The notes under the pieces: model-generated
Told to the model about the DNA's origin: nothing
Seen by the model: the letters and a program-made list of their open reading frames with translations, nothing else
Database searches by the model: none
In this document: positions 1 to 11,620 of the stretch, piece by piece
Layout: each line of letters starts with the position of its first letter
How positions within the stretch are numbered: the stretch's first letter is position 1
NCBI GenBank assembly: GCA_030063045.1
Contig: JAQSEB010000004.1
Span: 1,984,001-2,048,000 of the forward strand
Length of the DNA stretch: 64,000 bases
DNA from: Pratylenchus scribneri
Lineage: Eukaryota > Nematoda > Chromadorea > Rhabditida > Pratylenchidae
Reading direction: 5' to 3'
Made by a program: the position numbers and the translations under genes

Positions 1-453
1 AATAAGGAAATATCCTTTTAAACTTAAGGACACTTCAAATAAATTATAATGAAATTTTTGATTGTTTTTTTTTGTTTATTGGAACCAGTTTGTTATATGG
101 GCAAATTATTATAAAAATTCACAAAAATTTACTGTGAACCAAATTAAGCATAAAAAAAGCATTTCAAAAGGACATTAAAAATATAATGTCGAATTTTTGT
201 AATCAAGATAAAATAAATGTCTTTAAATAAAATATTTTGAAAAAATATAAAAAAAGAATCTAATAAATTTAATTTTTGACCAATATGAAGAACTAAAAAA
301 TTTGTCTTTAAAACATTGATTTGCAGATGAAATTTTAGAAAATGATTGGCTCTAGAAAATAGTGCCAAAAATGCTTTTTCACTCTAAAAGATAGGAAATT
401 AATTCAATCAAAAATGAAAATTTTTTGTTCTAAATCCTAATTTTCCTATTTAG
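1..453. other. No exon recognised at window start
   Basis: AT-rich sequence with no coding-like stretch that I could connect to the following gene. It is probably intron or upstream sequence of the gustatory-receptor-like gene, whose first visible exon begins at 454 with two leftover codon bases. Confidence 0.5.
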
Positions 454-3400
454 CATTTGCCCATCAAGCTTTGTTCATTGATATGATCATCGAATATGGA
501 CGCAATCCAGTTTTGGCATTCATCATTTTAATGGCAAACACTCATTCGGCCATTGTTCAAGTAAAAAAAAAATTAATTTTGGCATGGCAATAAAATATTG
601 ACCAAATTTTGGCATTTTTGGCCATATAAATTTGGCCATATTAATATTTAAATAGCTATCATAGATAAATATTTTTTAATAAAATTTTCCAAGCTTTATT
701 TGCCTCAATTTCCAAATTAAAAAAAATTACTTATTAGCCAATGAAAATATGCCAAAAAAATTTTCAGATTTTCTTCTGTTTCCTCCAATTCCGTGGCCAT
801 CTACCAATTTTAATGGAAATGTTGGCCTCTTCAAATGTGAGTCGACGCAGAATCCGAACAATTTTCTGGCAAACATTTGTAATTGGTTTTGTCGTCTTTA
901 TTTGTTCGGATGCCTTCGACGGATTCAATTTCTATTTGACACACACGGGCAAAGCACGCTACGAGGATGCCCGGAGCATGATGCGAAAAGTAAGTGAAAG
1001 GAAGACAAAAAAATGTGGTGCTAAACATATGCAAAATTGTGTCAAATTAATGGATAAAATTCTGTCTTAAATATGTCCAATATATGTTAGAAATGTGTGC
1101 GATTTTTCTGTCCAGAGATTTGGGTTATTTTGCCGAAATATTTGATCATAGATACCAAACTTTTATACCCATTTTATATAGTTCATTGAGATGCGTGGAT
1201 AGATATATATATAGGTCCGCGTTGGCTTTGAAACTAAAAAGTTATAAACCACAATAAAAAGTTATAAAAACAATCTTTCGGCAAACGAATCCGATTTCTC
1301 AGCAAAAAAAACCTAAATAAAAAAACCGTAACTCGTTAGAAATTGGAAACCTTATTTTTATGGACATATCACTGCAAAAATTATGACCTAATGTTTGCCA
1401 AATTAGTGGAAAATTTATGAGAAATTAGTTGTAAAAATGTATAATTCAAATTAAATAAGCGAGCAAATTTAATAAATTTTCCCAAAAAATTATTTATTTA
1501 CCGCTCAAATTTTGTTGTTATTTCATAAGGGATTATCTAGGTGATATTAATTAATCAGGGCAGGGATAGAACTTTTAAAATGGTTTTTCGAGTGTGTCGG
1601 TTTAAAAACCCGATTTTCGGTTTTTGAAAAATGTCGGTTATCGGTTTTGCTATTTAAGGTTCAAAAGAGGATTTCTAATTTTGGTTTATTTCATCTATTT
1701 TCTCTAACCGAAACCGACTCTGTCCTATACTATTTATAAAACTAATTTCCAAAAAGTAGAATTTGTTCAAGGAATAACAATTAATAGCGAGATTTTTGTG
1801 AAATTGTGCCAAAATTCTCTTCTTTAGAACGAATGAAATTTATTTTATTTATAGGTTGAATGGATTCGTACAGCCGTACTTATGATGGCCGATTTTTACC
1901 GTGCCGACTATATCAATTTGACCATAATGGTTTTGTTCAATGTGCTAATCCGTGTGCTCATCGACGAATTGAATCAATTGAATGAGCGAATAAAAGAAGT
2001 CAAATTTTTTTATTTTCATAAGAGAGGCAGGTTGAGAGCGGAAGGATTGAAAAATCAGAAAATTCTTTATAAAATGTGAAAGAATTTTTATAAAATTTCA
2101 AAAATTCTCAAAAAGTTAAATAAAAAAAGAATTTTTTAATTCTAAACATTATAATTATATATTATTCAATAATATTCTATAGAGAATTTTTTACTTTATC
2201 AAAATTATTAATAAAAAATTCAGAAAATTTAAACAAGTATTTTATGGATTTTTTCTAAATATTTTGGTTTTAAAAAAATTTTTTGATTTTTTAAAAAATC
2301 AATCCAACATAAATTGTAGGGAAAATATTTTTTACCACCAAAAGTATTTTTTACCACTAAAATATTTTTAATTTCTAATAAATCAGAAACCGGTTTTAGG
2401 CCCTAAAAACTTTAGAGCAATTTGTAGATCTTATAGAGACGGATTAAATGTTATATAAATTGCCAAATTTAGACCCAAAATTAAAGAATCAAACTGTTTA
2501 AGCCCTATTTCTGTTTTTTGGTTTAAAACTCTTTAATTTTTGGCCAAAACTTGACAAATTATACACCATTCGATTCGTCTCGACGAGCTCTACAACAAAT
2601 ACTAAAAAGTAAGGTGGTTTCTGATTTATTCAAAACTGATTTAGTGGTAAAAAATACTTTTGGTGTTTAAAAATAGTAACTTAATTATAGGCGAAGTATC
2701 TTGGCATTTTATTCAAATAATCTACTATATACATATAATATTTATATTAAATTATCGAAAATCTCTACCAATTTTAAAGTATTTTTAAAAAATTTTGCCA
2801 TCATTATAGCATAGACAAAAATTAAAACAACTAATTTTTTTATACGATTTTCAGGGCGCCATAAACGAAAAGGGACTGGCCGAAATTTGCACCCATTATT
2901 TGGGCATTGTCCGACGTGTTCGCCAAATTGATTCCATCTTCCAAGTATTCCTTTTCCTCATCATTAGCACAAATATTCCGATGACCGTGTCCACATTGCT
3001 TCGTCTCCTGAATCGTTTAAACAATTGGAATTGGCTCCAATTCTCCATTATAATGGCCGATTTAATGGGTGTTCTTTTCGAGCTGATTGGGCTGACTGCA
3101 ATGGCATCAGTGCTTCATTCAAAGGCATTTTTACTGAATTTTTATTCATAAGCTTATTTTTTTATGAAAATTAAAATTTTTCATTATTTTAGTCATCATA
3201 ATTGATTTAAAATATAATTGTTTTTAATTCACCACTCTCTAATAATTCTTTATCCTCGACTTGGTACTCATAGCTCCTGGCAGGATGATAAAAAAGCCCT
3301 ATAAAGTCTGCTATTAATCAGAGATGAGTTAGGCCCGGCTCGAAACTAGGCCGGCACGGGTCGACCCGACGGGCCCGAATCATAAGATATTTGGGAAAAA

Positions 3401-4335
3401 TAAGTAAATTTGATCATTTTTTAATAAAATTTTTAAAAATTTTGAGGAGAAGATACTGTAACTGAAGCCCGGACCGACCCGGGCCGAAAATTTTGGGCCC
3501 GATTACTGTACGGCCCGGTCCGGCAAAAGTCGGCCCGAAACTCATCTCTGGCTATAATATTTTCAAAAATCTCTACAAATTAGGGAGATAGACCCAAAAT
3601 TTTACCAATTTTTGAGGGGTACTAATTTTTGATGCAAAGAGCAAAGATGAATTTGCCCTAATTTCAGTCTTAACCATCTTAATAAACAAAATTCCTAAAT
3701 TAAAAGTGAACAATCCTTGGTAAATGTTGGATTTTCTTAAAAAGATTAGCATAAAATGTAAAAAAATGAAGGCTAAATTCATAACTTACTTAGTATTTTT
3801 TTAATAATATCTAAGAAAATGCTTAATTCAAATTCGAAAATTAATTTATTTTCAGTTGGCCGAAGTGCCGGCCAATTTGATTGAACAACACAAAGTGCAC
3901 GAAGTGATTGGCAAAAGTCCAACTCCACATAATCACTATCATTGCTTGCTTTCAGTGAGTATAAATTTAATGAATTTAGATTACAAATTTATTCAAAAAA
4001 TATAATAAAATTGGCCAAAATTTTATTCCTTTAGCATTTAGGCTGCCTAACTTAATTAAAATAATTCCAAAAATTCTTAAAAAAATTAAAAAATTATTTT
4101 TGAATATTTTTAATTTATTATAATTTTTATTAATTCAAAAATTATTTTCCAGCGTATTTCGGCCCAATCCGATTTGGGCATTTCCCTCTGGGGCTTCACA
4201 ATCATTTCGAAACCGTTGATCCTTACGGTAAATTCAAATATTTATAAATTATATTTCATATTTTTTATGCAGGTCCTTTCCCTAATGGTCACCTATTTGA
4301 CGGTTGTGCTGCAATTTTTCCGGAAAAAATACTAG
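454..4335 (+). CDS. Gustatory-receptor-like 7TM protein (LITE-1/GUR/EGL-47 type), 5' end missing
   Basis: Seven exons are visible: 454-560, 768-989, 1855-1998, 2855-3124, 3856-3954, 4153-4227 and 4273-4335, about 325 residues in a continuous frame ending in TAG. Several hydrophobic segments are present, and the last exon encodes TYLTVVLQF followed by a short basic tail. That is the TYhhhhhQF signature of the last helix in the insect gustatory receptor family and its nematode relatives (LITE-1, GUR, EGL-47). These act as chemosensory or photosensory receptors in the plasma membrane. The first visible exon starts in mid-codon, so the N-terminus lies outside the window. The donor after 3124 appears to be GC (AAG|GCATTT) because no GT is available in frame. 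Introns contain inverted-repeat elements at about 2300-2680 and 3319-3550. The ligand and exact subfamily cannot be told. Confidence 0.8.
1120..1330. repeat. Diverged fragment of the palindromic repeat family
   Basis: Intronic stretch with 'TTCATTGAGATGCGT', 'AAAAAGTTATAAA' and flanking 'TTTGCCGAAA'/'TTTCGGCAAA' arms, resembling the half-sites of the large palindromic elements elsewhere in the window. Strongly diverged. Confidence 0.35.
2300..2680. repeat. Palindromic repeat element (intronic copy)
   Basis: Arms 'TTTTTACCACTAAAATATT' and, inverted, 'AGTGGTAAAAAATACTTTTGG'. Inside are 'AATAAATCAGAAACCGG' and its inverted counterpart 'GGTTTCTGATTTATT', plus the 'GATTCGTCTCGACGAGCTC' box shared with the copies at 38.3, 39.1, 48.4 and 29.7 kb. 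It lies in an intron of the receptor-like gene. Confidence 0.65.
3319..3550. mobile_element. Short hAT-like MITE with CAGAGATGAGTT termini
   Basis: Terminal inverted repeats CAGAGATGAGTT...AACTCATCTCTG. The interior is GC-rich and itself repetitive (GGCCCGG/GGCCCGAAA motifs), unlike its AT-rich surroundings. Flanks are CTATTAAT on the left (GCTATTAAT with one base more) and GCTATAAT on the right, consistent with a slightly decayed 8-bp target duplication of GCTATAAT. The surrounding sequence resembles uninterrupted copies near 8330-8580 and 23500-23770, where the equivalent site reads GCTATAAT. It lies in an intron. Confidence 0.6.
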
Positions 4336-4963
4336 AAAAATTGAGGTGATTAAAAAGAAGAAAAAATAAATGAAATGAATGCATTTAATAAATGAAAATA
4401 TTCAAATGGAAATATTTTTATATTATTTTCTTTACTCCAATTAAATTAAATTTATTCAATTTATTTCCAATACATAATAAAATGAATCATTTTTATCTGT
4501 CCAAAAATTGCAATTAAAATTTATCTCGAGAAAATGTCAATTTACAACCACAAAATTGGACCATAAATTTATAATAATTGACATTTTTTACAGTTTATAA
4601 AATTTATTCATTTATCATTAAATATTGCCAAAAAAATCGAGATTTTAAGGGCTGTAAAATTTGATGAAAAAAAATTCGGAATACAAAATTTAGTCAAAAA
4701 ATCAAAATTTTTAAAGTTCGGTTAATGTTTATTAATTTATTTGATTAATTCTTATGGAAACTAAATCCTCTCCTTATTATTTTTTATTACAAATATTTAT
4801 TTGCATTGAATTAAATTAGTTTAAAAATTATTATTTTGGACAATTCAATGTATTTCATACAAATTAAAATTTTTTCCTTTAAATTACATTATTATTAATT
4901 ACAATGTATATTTTTTCCCGGAATATTTAAAAAGAATTAATGCCATTTTCTTCCAAAAAATTT

Positions 4964-7900
4964 TCATTCTTTCCAAATTCGATGCTGAATCTTCAATGAA
5001 TGAAGCCAAGCGTGCTCATTGGAGAACCAAAGTTTGTAGAGGCCATTTTGTTGGCAAATTACTTGATCAATGATTGGCACATGGGTTGGGCCAGGAATTT
5101 GCTGCAAAAGAGAAAATTTTTAAAATATAATTTAATTACAAGGTATATAAATGTTTAATGTTTTGGTGGGAAAAATGGAATAATTTTAAAAATATTTATT
5201 TTTAATTTTATTTTTGATGCTTATCATCATCAGTATCATATCAATATAGTGTCTTATCTTATTCTATTTACATATTATATGTATAAGCCTTTCAGCTATA
5301 TTCTTAATAAACATATAATGATAAAGAACCCATTCCGCGAAATTATTGAAGAGAATGGACAATGGACAGGACACTTGAGTAGAGGGAAATGGTACTTATA
5401 CGTTTTAGGTCCTCTTTTTTGGAAAGTACTTGGTCCTCCCTTTGGGTGTTAGAGTTGGATTAAGTTTTGGGTTTAGGATACTCGTATGATGATTCTTATC
5501 CCATCTTATACCATCTTAACCTTAACCTAACCCTGATTGGCCCTAACACAAAATGTGACAAACCATAAGGGGGACCAAGCACTTTCCAAAAAAGATGACC
5601 TAAACCGTATAAGTACCAGGGAGAAATAAACATTTTAAAAGCGAAATACGGTAGCGCTAGTTCCTTTTCATAGTGATTGACAATTGACATTTGACATCAA
5701 TTAAAAGGAAAGAAGAGGAATATGGATCCTTGAAGGTTGAAAAGGGAAAGAAGGAATGGACACTTGAATAGAAAAAAATAATTTTCTCCAAATCCCAATT
5801 CCTAATGGGATGAATCATGAATATACGAAAATAAAAGGAAGTAAATATTATATAGGCAAACAGAAAAATTATTCCTGCTCATCTTAATCTTAAAATAATT
5901 AATTTATAAATTATTAAACAAAAATAAATAAATAATTTTTTAATATTTATTTATTTTTAAATCATAAATAATTTTTTCCTTACATTGAATCTTGGGTAGA
6001 TCAATTTCCAATGTTCCGTTGGTTGCTGTCCATCATTTTGTTGGGGATTTTCCACTAAATATAGGCCAAATGTGAAATGTCCATCCGTTTCGAATTTCCA
6101 TAACAATTTTTGGCCCTAAAAATTTATTTAACAAAATATTCAAGACATTTTTTGAACTTTTTCCGCTTCAATATCGATGGATGCGCATTTGCCTGGGCTA
6201 ACATGGAGCAGTGAATATTTGGCATTCCCATTTTTTGGTGGAACATAATATTGGCTTGGATCCACAGGGGTTGAACGCTTCAAATCAGCTAGGAAAATCT
6301 AAGAAATTATAAATATTATTTCTAAATTTTTTAATTTTTTCCACAACTCTGAAATTTCATCAAATCTTTAGGAATAAAATTATCCATAATTTGTCCAAAT
6401 CCTTTGTGTCAAAAAATTACCAATTTTTTATTGAAAAAAATTTGTCAAATACCTAATCCCATGTTTAAATTTAATAAATTCTGTCTTAATAATTAATTTT
6501 TGATTTTAATAAAATTGTCCAAATATTTTTTATAAAAATAATTTAAATTTAATTTTTATCCATTATTTGATAACTTAAAAAATTTTCTAAATAAGTTTAA
6601 TTTCTTTCAACTAATTAAAATCCATCCTTCTAAAAAAGTCATGGCTATATTAATATTTTTACAATTAATTATTTTTCATGTGTCTTTTGTCGACAAAATC
6701 GCATTCTTTTATTGACAAGCTTATTATGATTTGGGGTTAGAGAGTGATTTTCATCAATCGATCCATCTATCATATATAGAGCTCATTGAGACGTATCGAT
6801 TCATATAGTTTGTCTGATTTGGTCTAAACCTGAATGAGTTAAATCATTTAAATCGTTTTTCCTTACTTAGTTTCTGGCCAAACCAGGCAACTATATATGG
6901 ATTGGTGCGTCTCAATTTGCTTTATAAATATGCTAAAAATGATTTGATTGGTGAAAATCGCTAGCTAAAAATTATAAAAAGAATTAACGTTCGGCAAAAG
7001 AATTCAATTTTGTCGACAAAAGAATTTAAATTTTTTTTTCTACTACAAAAAATTTTCTCATTTTCCACAAAAAAACCAATTAACTAATTCCCACCTTCTC
7101 CCCATTCGGCTCATTCCAAAAGGCTGGCAATGCCTCTGGACGTGCCATCGTCAAAATTTCTCGTTGCCAATTTGATGCGCCCAAAATGTTCACTTTTTGT
7201 TGAGTCCTCTCCGGCAATAGCGGTTTGGCAATGGACCAAATCATACTAATAAAATTCGGTGCATTCACCACCACAAATGAATGAATCAATTCCACGTAAT
7301 GTTCACTCATGAAGGCGGAAATTGCGCCGAGTGGGCCACGCACCAGCGACATCAAATGACGATCGAATTTGAGGCCGGTCAAATCCATGATGTAGAGGAT
7401 TGAGTGTTGTTGACCTATGTGGAAAATATAATTAATTGCTACTTTAATAAAGTCTAGAGTTTATTAAAAATTTGGTTGTAAATTTTGGCATTTAAAAATT
7501 ATTGTTCATAATTTTTAATCTCTGAAAAATATTTGAAAAAAATTTAGGCTTTTAAAAATTATGGACCATAGTTTTATGTCACTTAAAATTTATTGGTCTC
7601 ATAACATAATTATCAATCAACATATAAAAATATTTAATCTAAATTTGATACATTTTAAAAAATTTTGACCAATTTAATACAATTTAAAAATTCTATTAAT
7701 AAATTGTAAGCTTATTAATTAACTTGTTAAAATTTTTAACAACAATTTTTCTTCTATTAAGATAATCATTATTTTTTAGCGTACAAAAAATGTCCATAAA
7801 CATTTGCCTGATAATAATTCTTCATAATTTTATGGCTTTTTTTAAAAATAAATTGAATAATTTTTGAGCCTTTCAAAAATATTTAGACATAAATTTTAGC

Positions 7901-9548
7901 TTTTTCTGAAAACTCGAATTATTCAATTAATTAATTAATTAATTAATAATTTATTAATTTTTCATATCCTATTTTTTATTACCAGTCTCCTTTTCCTTGT
8001 CCATCACTTGACGCAACATTTTCTCCAAATCATAGATTCTTGCCCGCAAAATATCATTCAATGAGAATGCATGCAAAATGCCCCAATAATCATTTGTGCC
8101 AGTTTGTTCCACATTGACCAAAACATTTGGGGTTAGACCAGCTTCGGAAGTTAGCCCAGTTTCCCAATGGGCATGGACCGGAAGGTTTCGAGGGCCTAAA
8201 ATGAGAGGGAAAATGTTTAATAAGGGTATGAATGTGGGAAAAGCAGGGGTTGAATAACAAAATAAGGCAATTAAATGCTTATTTAGGTTTTTAATTTTAA
8301 CTTATATTTCCAAAGTGATACCGTATTACCTCTTTAAAAGCCCTTCCCTCTATTAATTTCGCGGTCTCGATTTGAGGACCTAACTCTACTCACAGGGGTG
8401 AATTTTAAGATAAAAATTTTATTGTATTTTCTTAATTCCCTAAAGATATACAAAATCAGCTATAATTGTTCAAAAATGTCCACAAATTAAGAAGTTAGAC
8501 ACCAAATTTTCCCAATTTTTTTGAGGGCTTGAAAAATAATTCCCCCATGGTTAAAGAGGTAATACTAAATAGTTAACTGGGATAAACTTTAGCCATTTGA
8601 AAGATCTGAGTTTAATCTATAAGATATTAATTTTAATTTTTTTTTAAAAAAATTAAATTTAAAATAGTAGTCCGAGAACAGAATTTATTAATATGATTCG
8701 GGCAATCAGAAAACTATCATTTCTTTAAATTATTTTAAAATATATAAAATATAGTTATATATAATTTTGTAGGGAAAATTCAGCTCTCTGGAATGGTTTG
8801 ATTATTCGCCTGCCCAAGTTTGACTTTTGTTTCATTGAATTATGAGTAAAAATTAAAAACCGATGCATAAGTGGTTGAATGCCCAAATAAAAATAAATTT
8901 CATATCATTACCATCGGCCATTGTGTCCAGTTGAAAATGGGAACGACGCATGGCCAAATGGTTCTTTAATTTTGGCACAATTTCTTGGAAATTATTGTTG
9001 TGCCCATGCAGCCAACGAAGCAAATTGAAATCGGTGTCATAGTAGGGTGTAAGCTATAGGAGAAATACAAAAATGATAATTGAAATTTTTGGATTTAAAA
9101 ATTTTCTAGATTTTTTGGAATCATTCTCCAATAGGAGAATGTCAATTATATTATATTTTGAATTAGAATGGAGAATATAATTTTTAAAATCCCAAAATTA
9201 TAGGAAAGAAAGCCAAATAAAATTACATAATTTATAAAATTTGCCACATTTAATTGAGAGGATTTAGTTCTTTAAAATGATAATAAATTAAAATTAGTCG
9301 AAAACGATTTAGTGCTTTTATAGTTATATATTGATGTTAAATTTTATTGCCCTAAAATAGAATACAACTCATGATCCCTTTTGACGTCCTCTCATATTAT
9401 TATGGATATTTGCAAATATCAAATTATTTCGAAAATCCACCTGATCTTTGACCATTTCCCGTAATTTTCGCACATTTGCTAAATCATGTTCCGAAATTTG
9501 GGCAGTCACTTTGCCATCGACGGCATTTATTTCAGCTGATGCTACCAT
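4964..9548 (-). CDS. SEC14-like lipid-binding protein (CRAL-TRIO + GOLD), complete
   Basis: Seven exons on the minus strand: 9548-9441, 9053-8912, 8195-7983, 7414-7095, 6298-6158, 6115-5984 and 5101-4964, giving 397 residues with every junction in phase. The N-terminal third has the helical CRAL-TRIO N region (TPYYDTDFNLLRWLHGHNN). The middle is the lipid-binding CRAL-TRIO fold, including YIMDLTGL, the NAPNFISMIWSIAKPLLPERT stretch (split here: NAPNFISMIW, KPLLPERTQQKV) and ILGASNWQREIL. The C-terminal ~100 residues look like a GOLD domain (LLWKFETDG ... GLYKLWFSNEHAW). The length suits nematode/animal SEC14L proteins, which move or sense phosphoinositides, tocopherol-like or other lipids between membranes. 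The stop is 629 bp from the convergent receptor-like gene. Start chosen at MVASAEINAVDG, the first ATG of the frame; no signal peptide. The specific ligand is unknown. Confidence 0.88.
5375..5625. repeat. Inverted-repeat (MITE-like) element in SEC14-like intron
   Basis: Left arm 'GGTACTTATACGTTTTAGGT' continuing through 'TTTTTTGGAAAGTACTTGGT' is repeated inverted on the right as 'ACCAAGCACTTTCCAAAAAA' and 'ACCTAAACCGTATAAGTACC'. The loop has CCCTAAC/ACCTAACCC-type sequence. It sits between the last two exons of the SEC14-like gene. Confidence 0.6.
6690..7025. repeat. Palindromic repeat element
   Basis: Outer arms 'CTTTTGTCGACAAAATCGCA' and, inverted, 'TTTTGTCGACAAAAGAA'. The inner 'GAGCTCATTGAGACGTATCG' and 'TGGCCAAACCAGG' boxes are shared with the palindromic family. 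It lies in the intron upstream of exon 5 of the SEC14-like gene. Confidence 0.55.
8330..8580. repeat. Dispersed repeat (second family)
   Basis: Intronic copy sharing 'TTAATTCCCTAAAG', 'TACAAAATCAGCTATAATT' and 'GGAAAATAATTCC'-type blocks with the sequences around 3240-3640 and 23500-23770. Inverted termini around 'GTATTACCTCTTTAAAA' and 'TTAAAGAGGTAATAC' suggest a hairpin element. Confidence 0.5.
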
Positions 9549-10914
9549 TTTTTGGTGTTTATTTTGGCTTAAGGCTTATTAAGAAAATAAAAATATTTTT
9601 ATAAATTTTAGAATAAAACGACAAAAGTAAGAAATTGGGTCGTCGATTAAAGTGGTGGAAATAAATGGCGAAAAATGGAATGTTGGAAAAAAATTATTCT
9701 ATCGCGACATGATGATGTGATGGTTGCCCCATTTTTGCGTGTGTGTTGGTCAATCGATTCTGCATTCAACATTTCTTCGCCGATTGCTGCATAAAAAATA
9801 TTCCCCGCCGGGGTCGAGTAAGAATATTTTCTCAACATCAAAAGGAGAATTGCATTTGCTTTTATAGTGATAATGAGCGGTGATTTGAAAAGGAAAAATT
9901 GCAATTATTGTCGTCAGTCGCTGGGCTCTTACGGAGTTTGGGCCGAAAGAATCACAAATCTCAAAAGTATTGGAAAATAAATTTAACAACCTAAAACTTA
10001 AACTATAAAATGTTTATAATTTAATTACACGAAACACCATGATTTTATTACAATTGGTTTTTCACTTTTGGCCTTTTTTGAGCTTTTAGTTTAACATAAA
10101 AGTAGGGATTCAGGAAGGCGAAAAGCCATTTGAAAGCCTTCTTAAAATTCCTCTTAAAAATTTTCTCTTTGTAACTTAAGATTTTTTATAAAGCAAATTT
10201 TTTCCAATAATTCGGGGAATATGGAATGGACTCATTAAATTCTAATTTTTTAAAGCTTAAATTAAAAAAATATGGTGAAAGACAAAATTGGGCTTAAAAT
10301 ATATTATAACACACTTCCAAAATGTTTGTTGCGAAGTTGAGCTATGGCAATTCTTCCTTTATTGCTAATTCTCACATATGCTCATCAAATTCATTATTGC
10401 CAAATTATATGGTCATAAATATGCATTGGCATTTTAAATATACTTCTCATCAATCGATGAATTTTCATTGACAATGACATCACCCATAATAATTTTTGTC
10501 CACTTATCAGACTTTTTATGATGATTTCCTGTTGAAATTATTTTATTTTTGGACCATTTTCACATTCTTCAACATTTATGGATATTTCTAAAGTAAAAAT
10601 TACCCTCATTCCAAAGGAAAATTATGCTAAAATAATAATAAAGTGATGGGAAAATTTCCCATCCCATCCATTTATTTGAGAAGACTTTTTTCTGCCGACA
10701 TCCGGAAATTATTTTCAAGTGGTTTAACAGCAGACAAAAATATTATTAGGAGTTAGGACAAATGGATGGATGGATGGGCAATTTTCAGTTTCCTCACACA
10801 TTTTTTATTCATTACAGGCACATCCATTTGTGTGCCTTTTCCCTAACATTAATATTTTGGCAAAATAACTTAGACAAAATCAATTTGTCACCATCCATCC
10901 GAAATTGCGAAAAT

Positions 10915-11620
10915 ATTTATTTTGTCGAAAAATGCTAATAATTACGTAAAAAGGGTATATAATGCCAAAACAGATTTAAGGATTTTTCCTACATTACCAG
11001 ACATATATACCCAATTGGATTGGGCTTGTCAAGTCGTATCGAATGATATAAAATTTATAATCTTTTGGTCAAAATTAAATGATATAGTAAACGGTTTAAA
11101 CCAGGGTTTCTAAATTACCACATAAAAGTTGCATTTGCCACATTTTCGACAATCACGCCACATTTTTCCCACATTTTTGATTTTTTTGCGAGCACTTTTT
11201 GTTATAATTTTCGGTAGTTAGCCATTTTCGACTAAAATTTTAGCTGTGCAGCCATTTTTGAGTAAAATATTTCGGTGCGTGGCATATTTGGATATAAAAT
11301 AATAGAGAAATGTACAAAATAAATATTTTTTAATTAATTTTATTTGAATCTTAATTGTTTTAAAAAATGCCACTTTTTTGCCACATTTTTGGACAATTTT
11401 GCCACATTTTTCATGTCCAATGCCATATTTTTAGTCAGACCAAATAGAAACTCTGGTTTAAACCCATATTGGTTTTTAGTACAAAACTAAGTCAGGAAAG
11501 AATTGGTTAAATTTAAGACAAAACATAACAAATGATTGGTTTTGAAGGGATATATCCATTGGGTATAAGATTTACAGTTTATGATTTACACTATAAACCA
11601 TTTTATTAGATATATGAAAT
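10915..11620. repeat. Palindromic repeat interrupted by a hAT-like MITE
   Basis: The half before 11101 carries 'CCAATTGGATTGGGCTTG', 'CGTATCGAATGATATAA' and a central 'ACGGTTTAAAC'. The half after 11456 carries 'GGTTTAAACCCATATTGG', 'AAAACATAACAAATGATTGG' and 'CATTGGGTATAAG'. Together they form one member of the palindromic family whose centre was hit by the element at 11102-11455. Confidence 0.6.
11102..11455. mobile_element. hAT-like MITE, copy 1 (354 bp), 8-bp target duplication GTTTAAAC
   Basis: Begins CAGGGTTTCTAAATT and ends AGAAACTCTG. It is flanked exactly by GTTTAAAC at 11094-11101 and 11456-11463. CAGGG-type termini with 8-bp target duplications are hallmarks of hAT elements. The interior contains repeated 'GCCACATTTTT' and 'GCCATTTT' motifs and no coding capacity. 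Compared end to end with the copy at 22301-22646 it lies in the opposite orientation. Confidence 0.8.
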
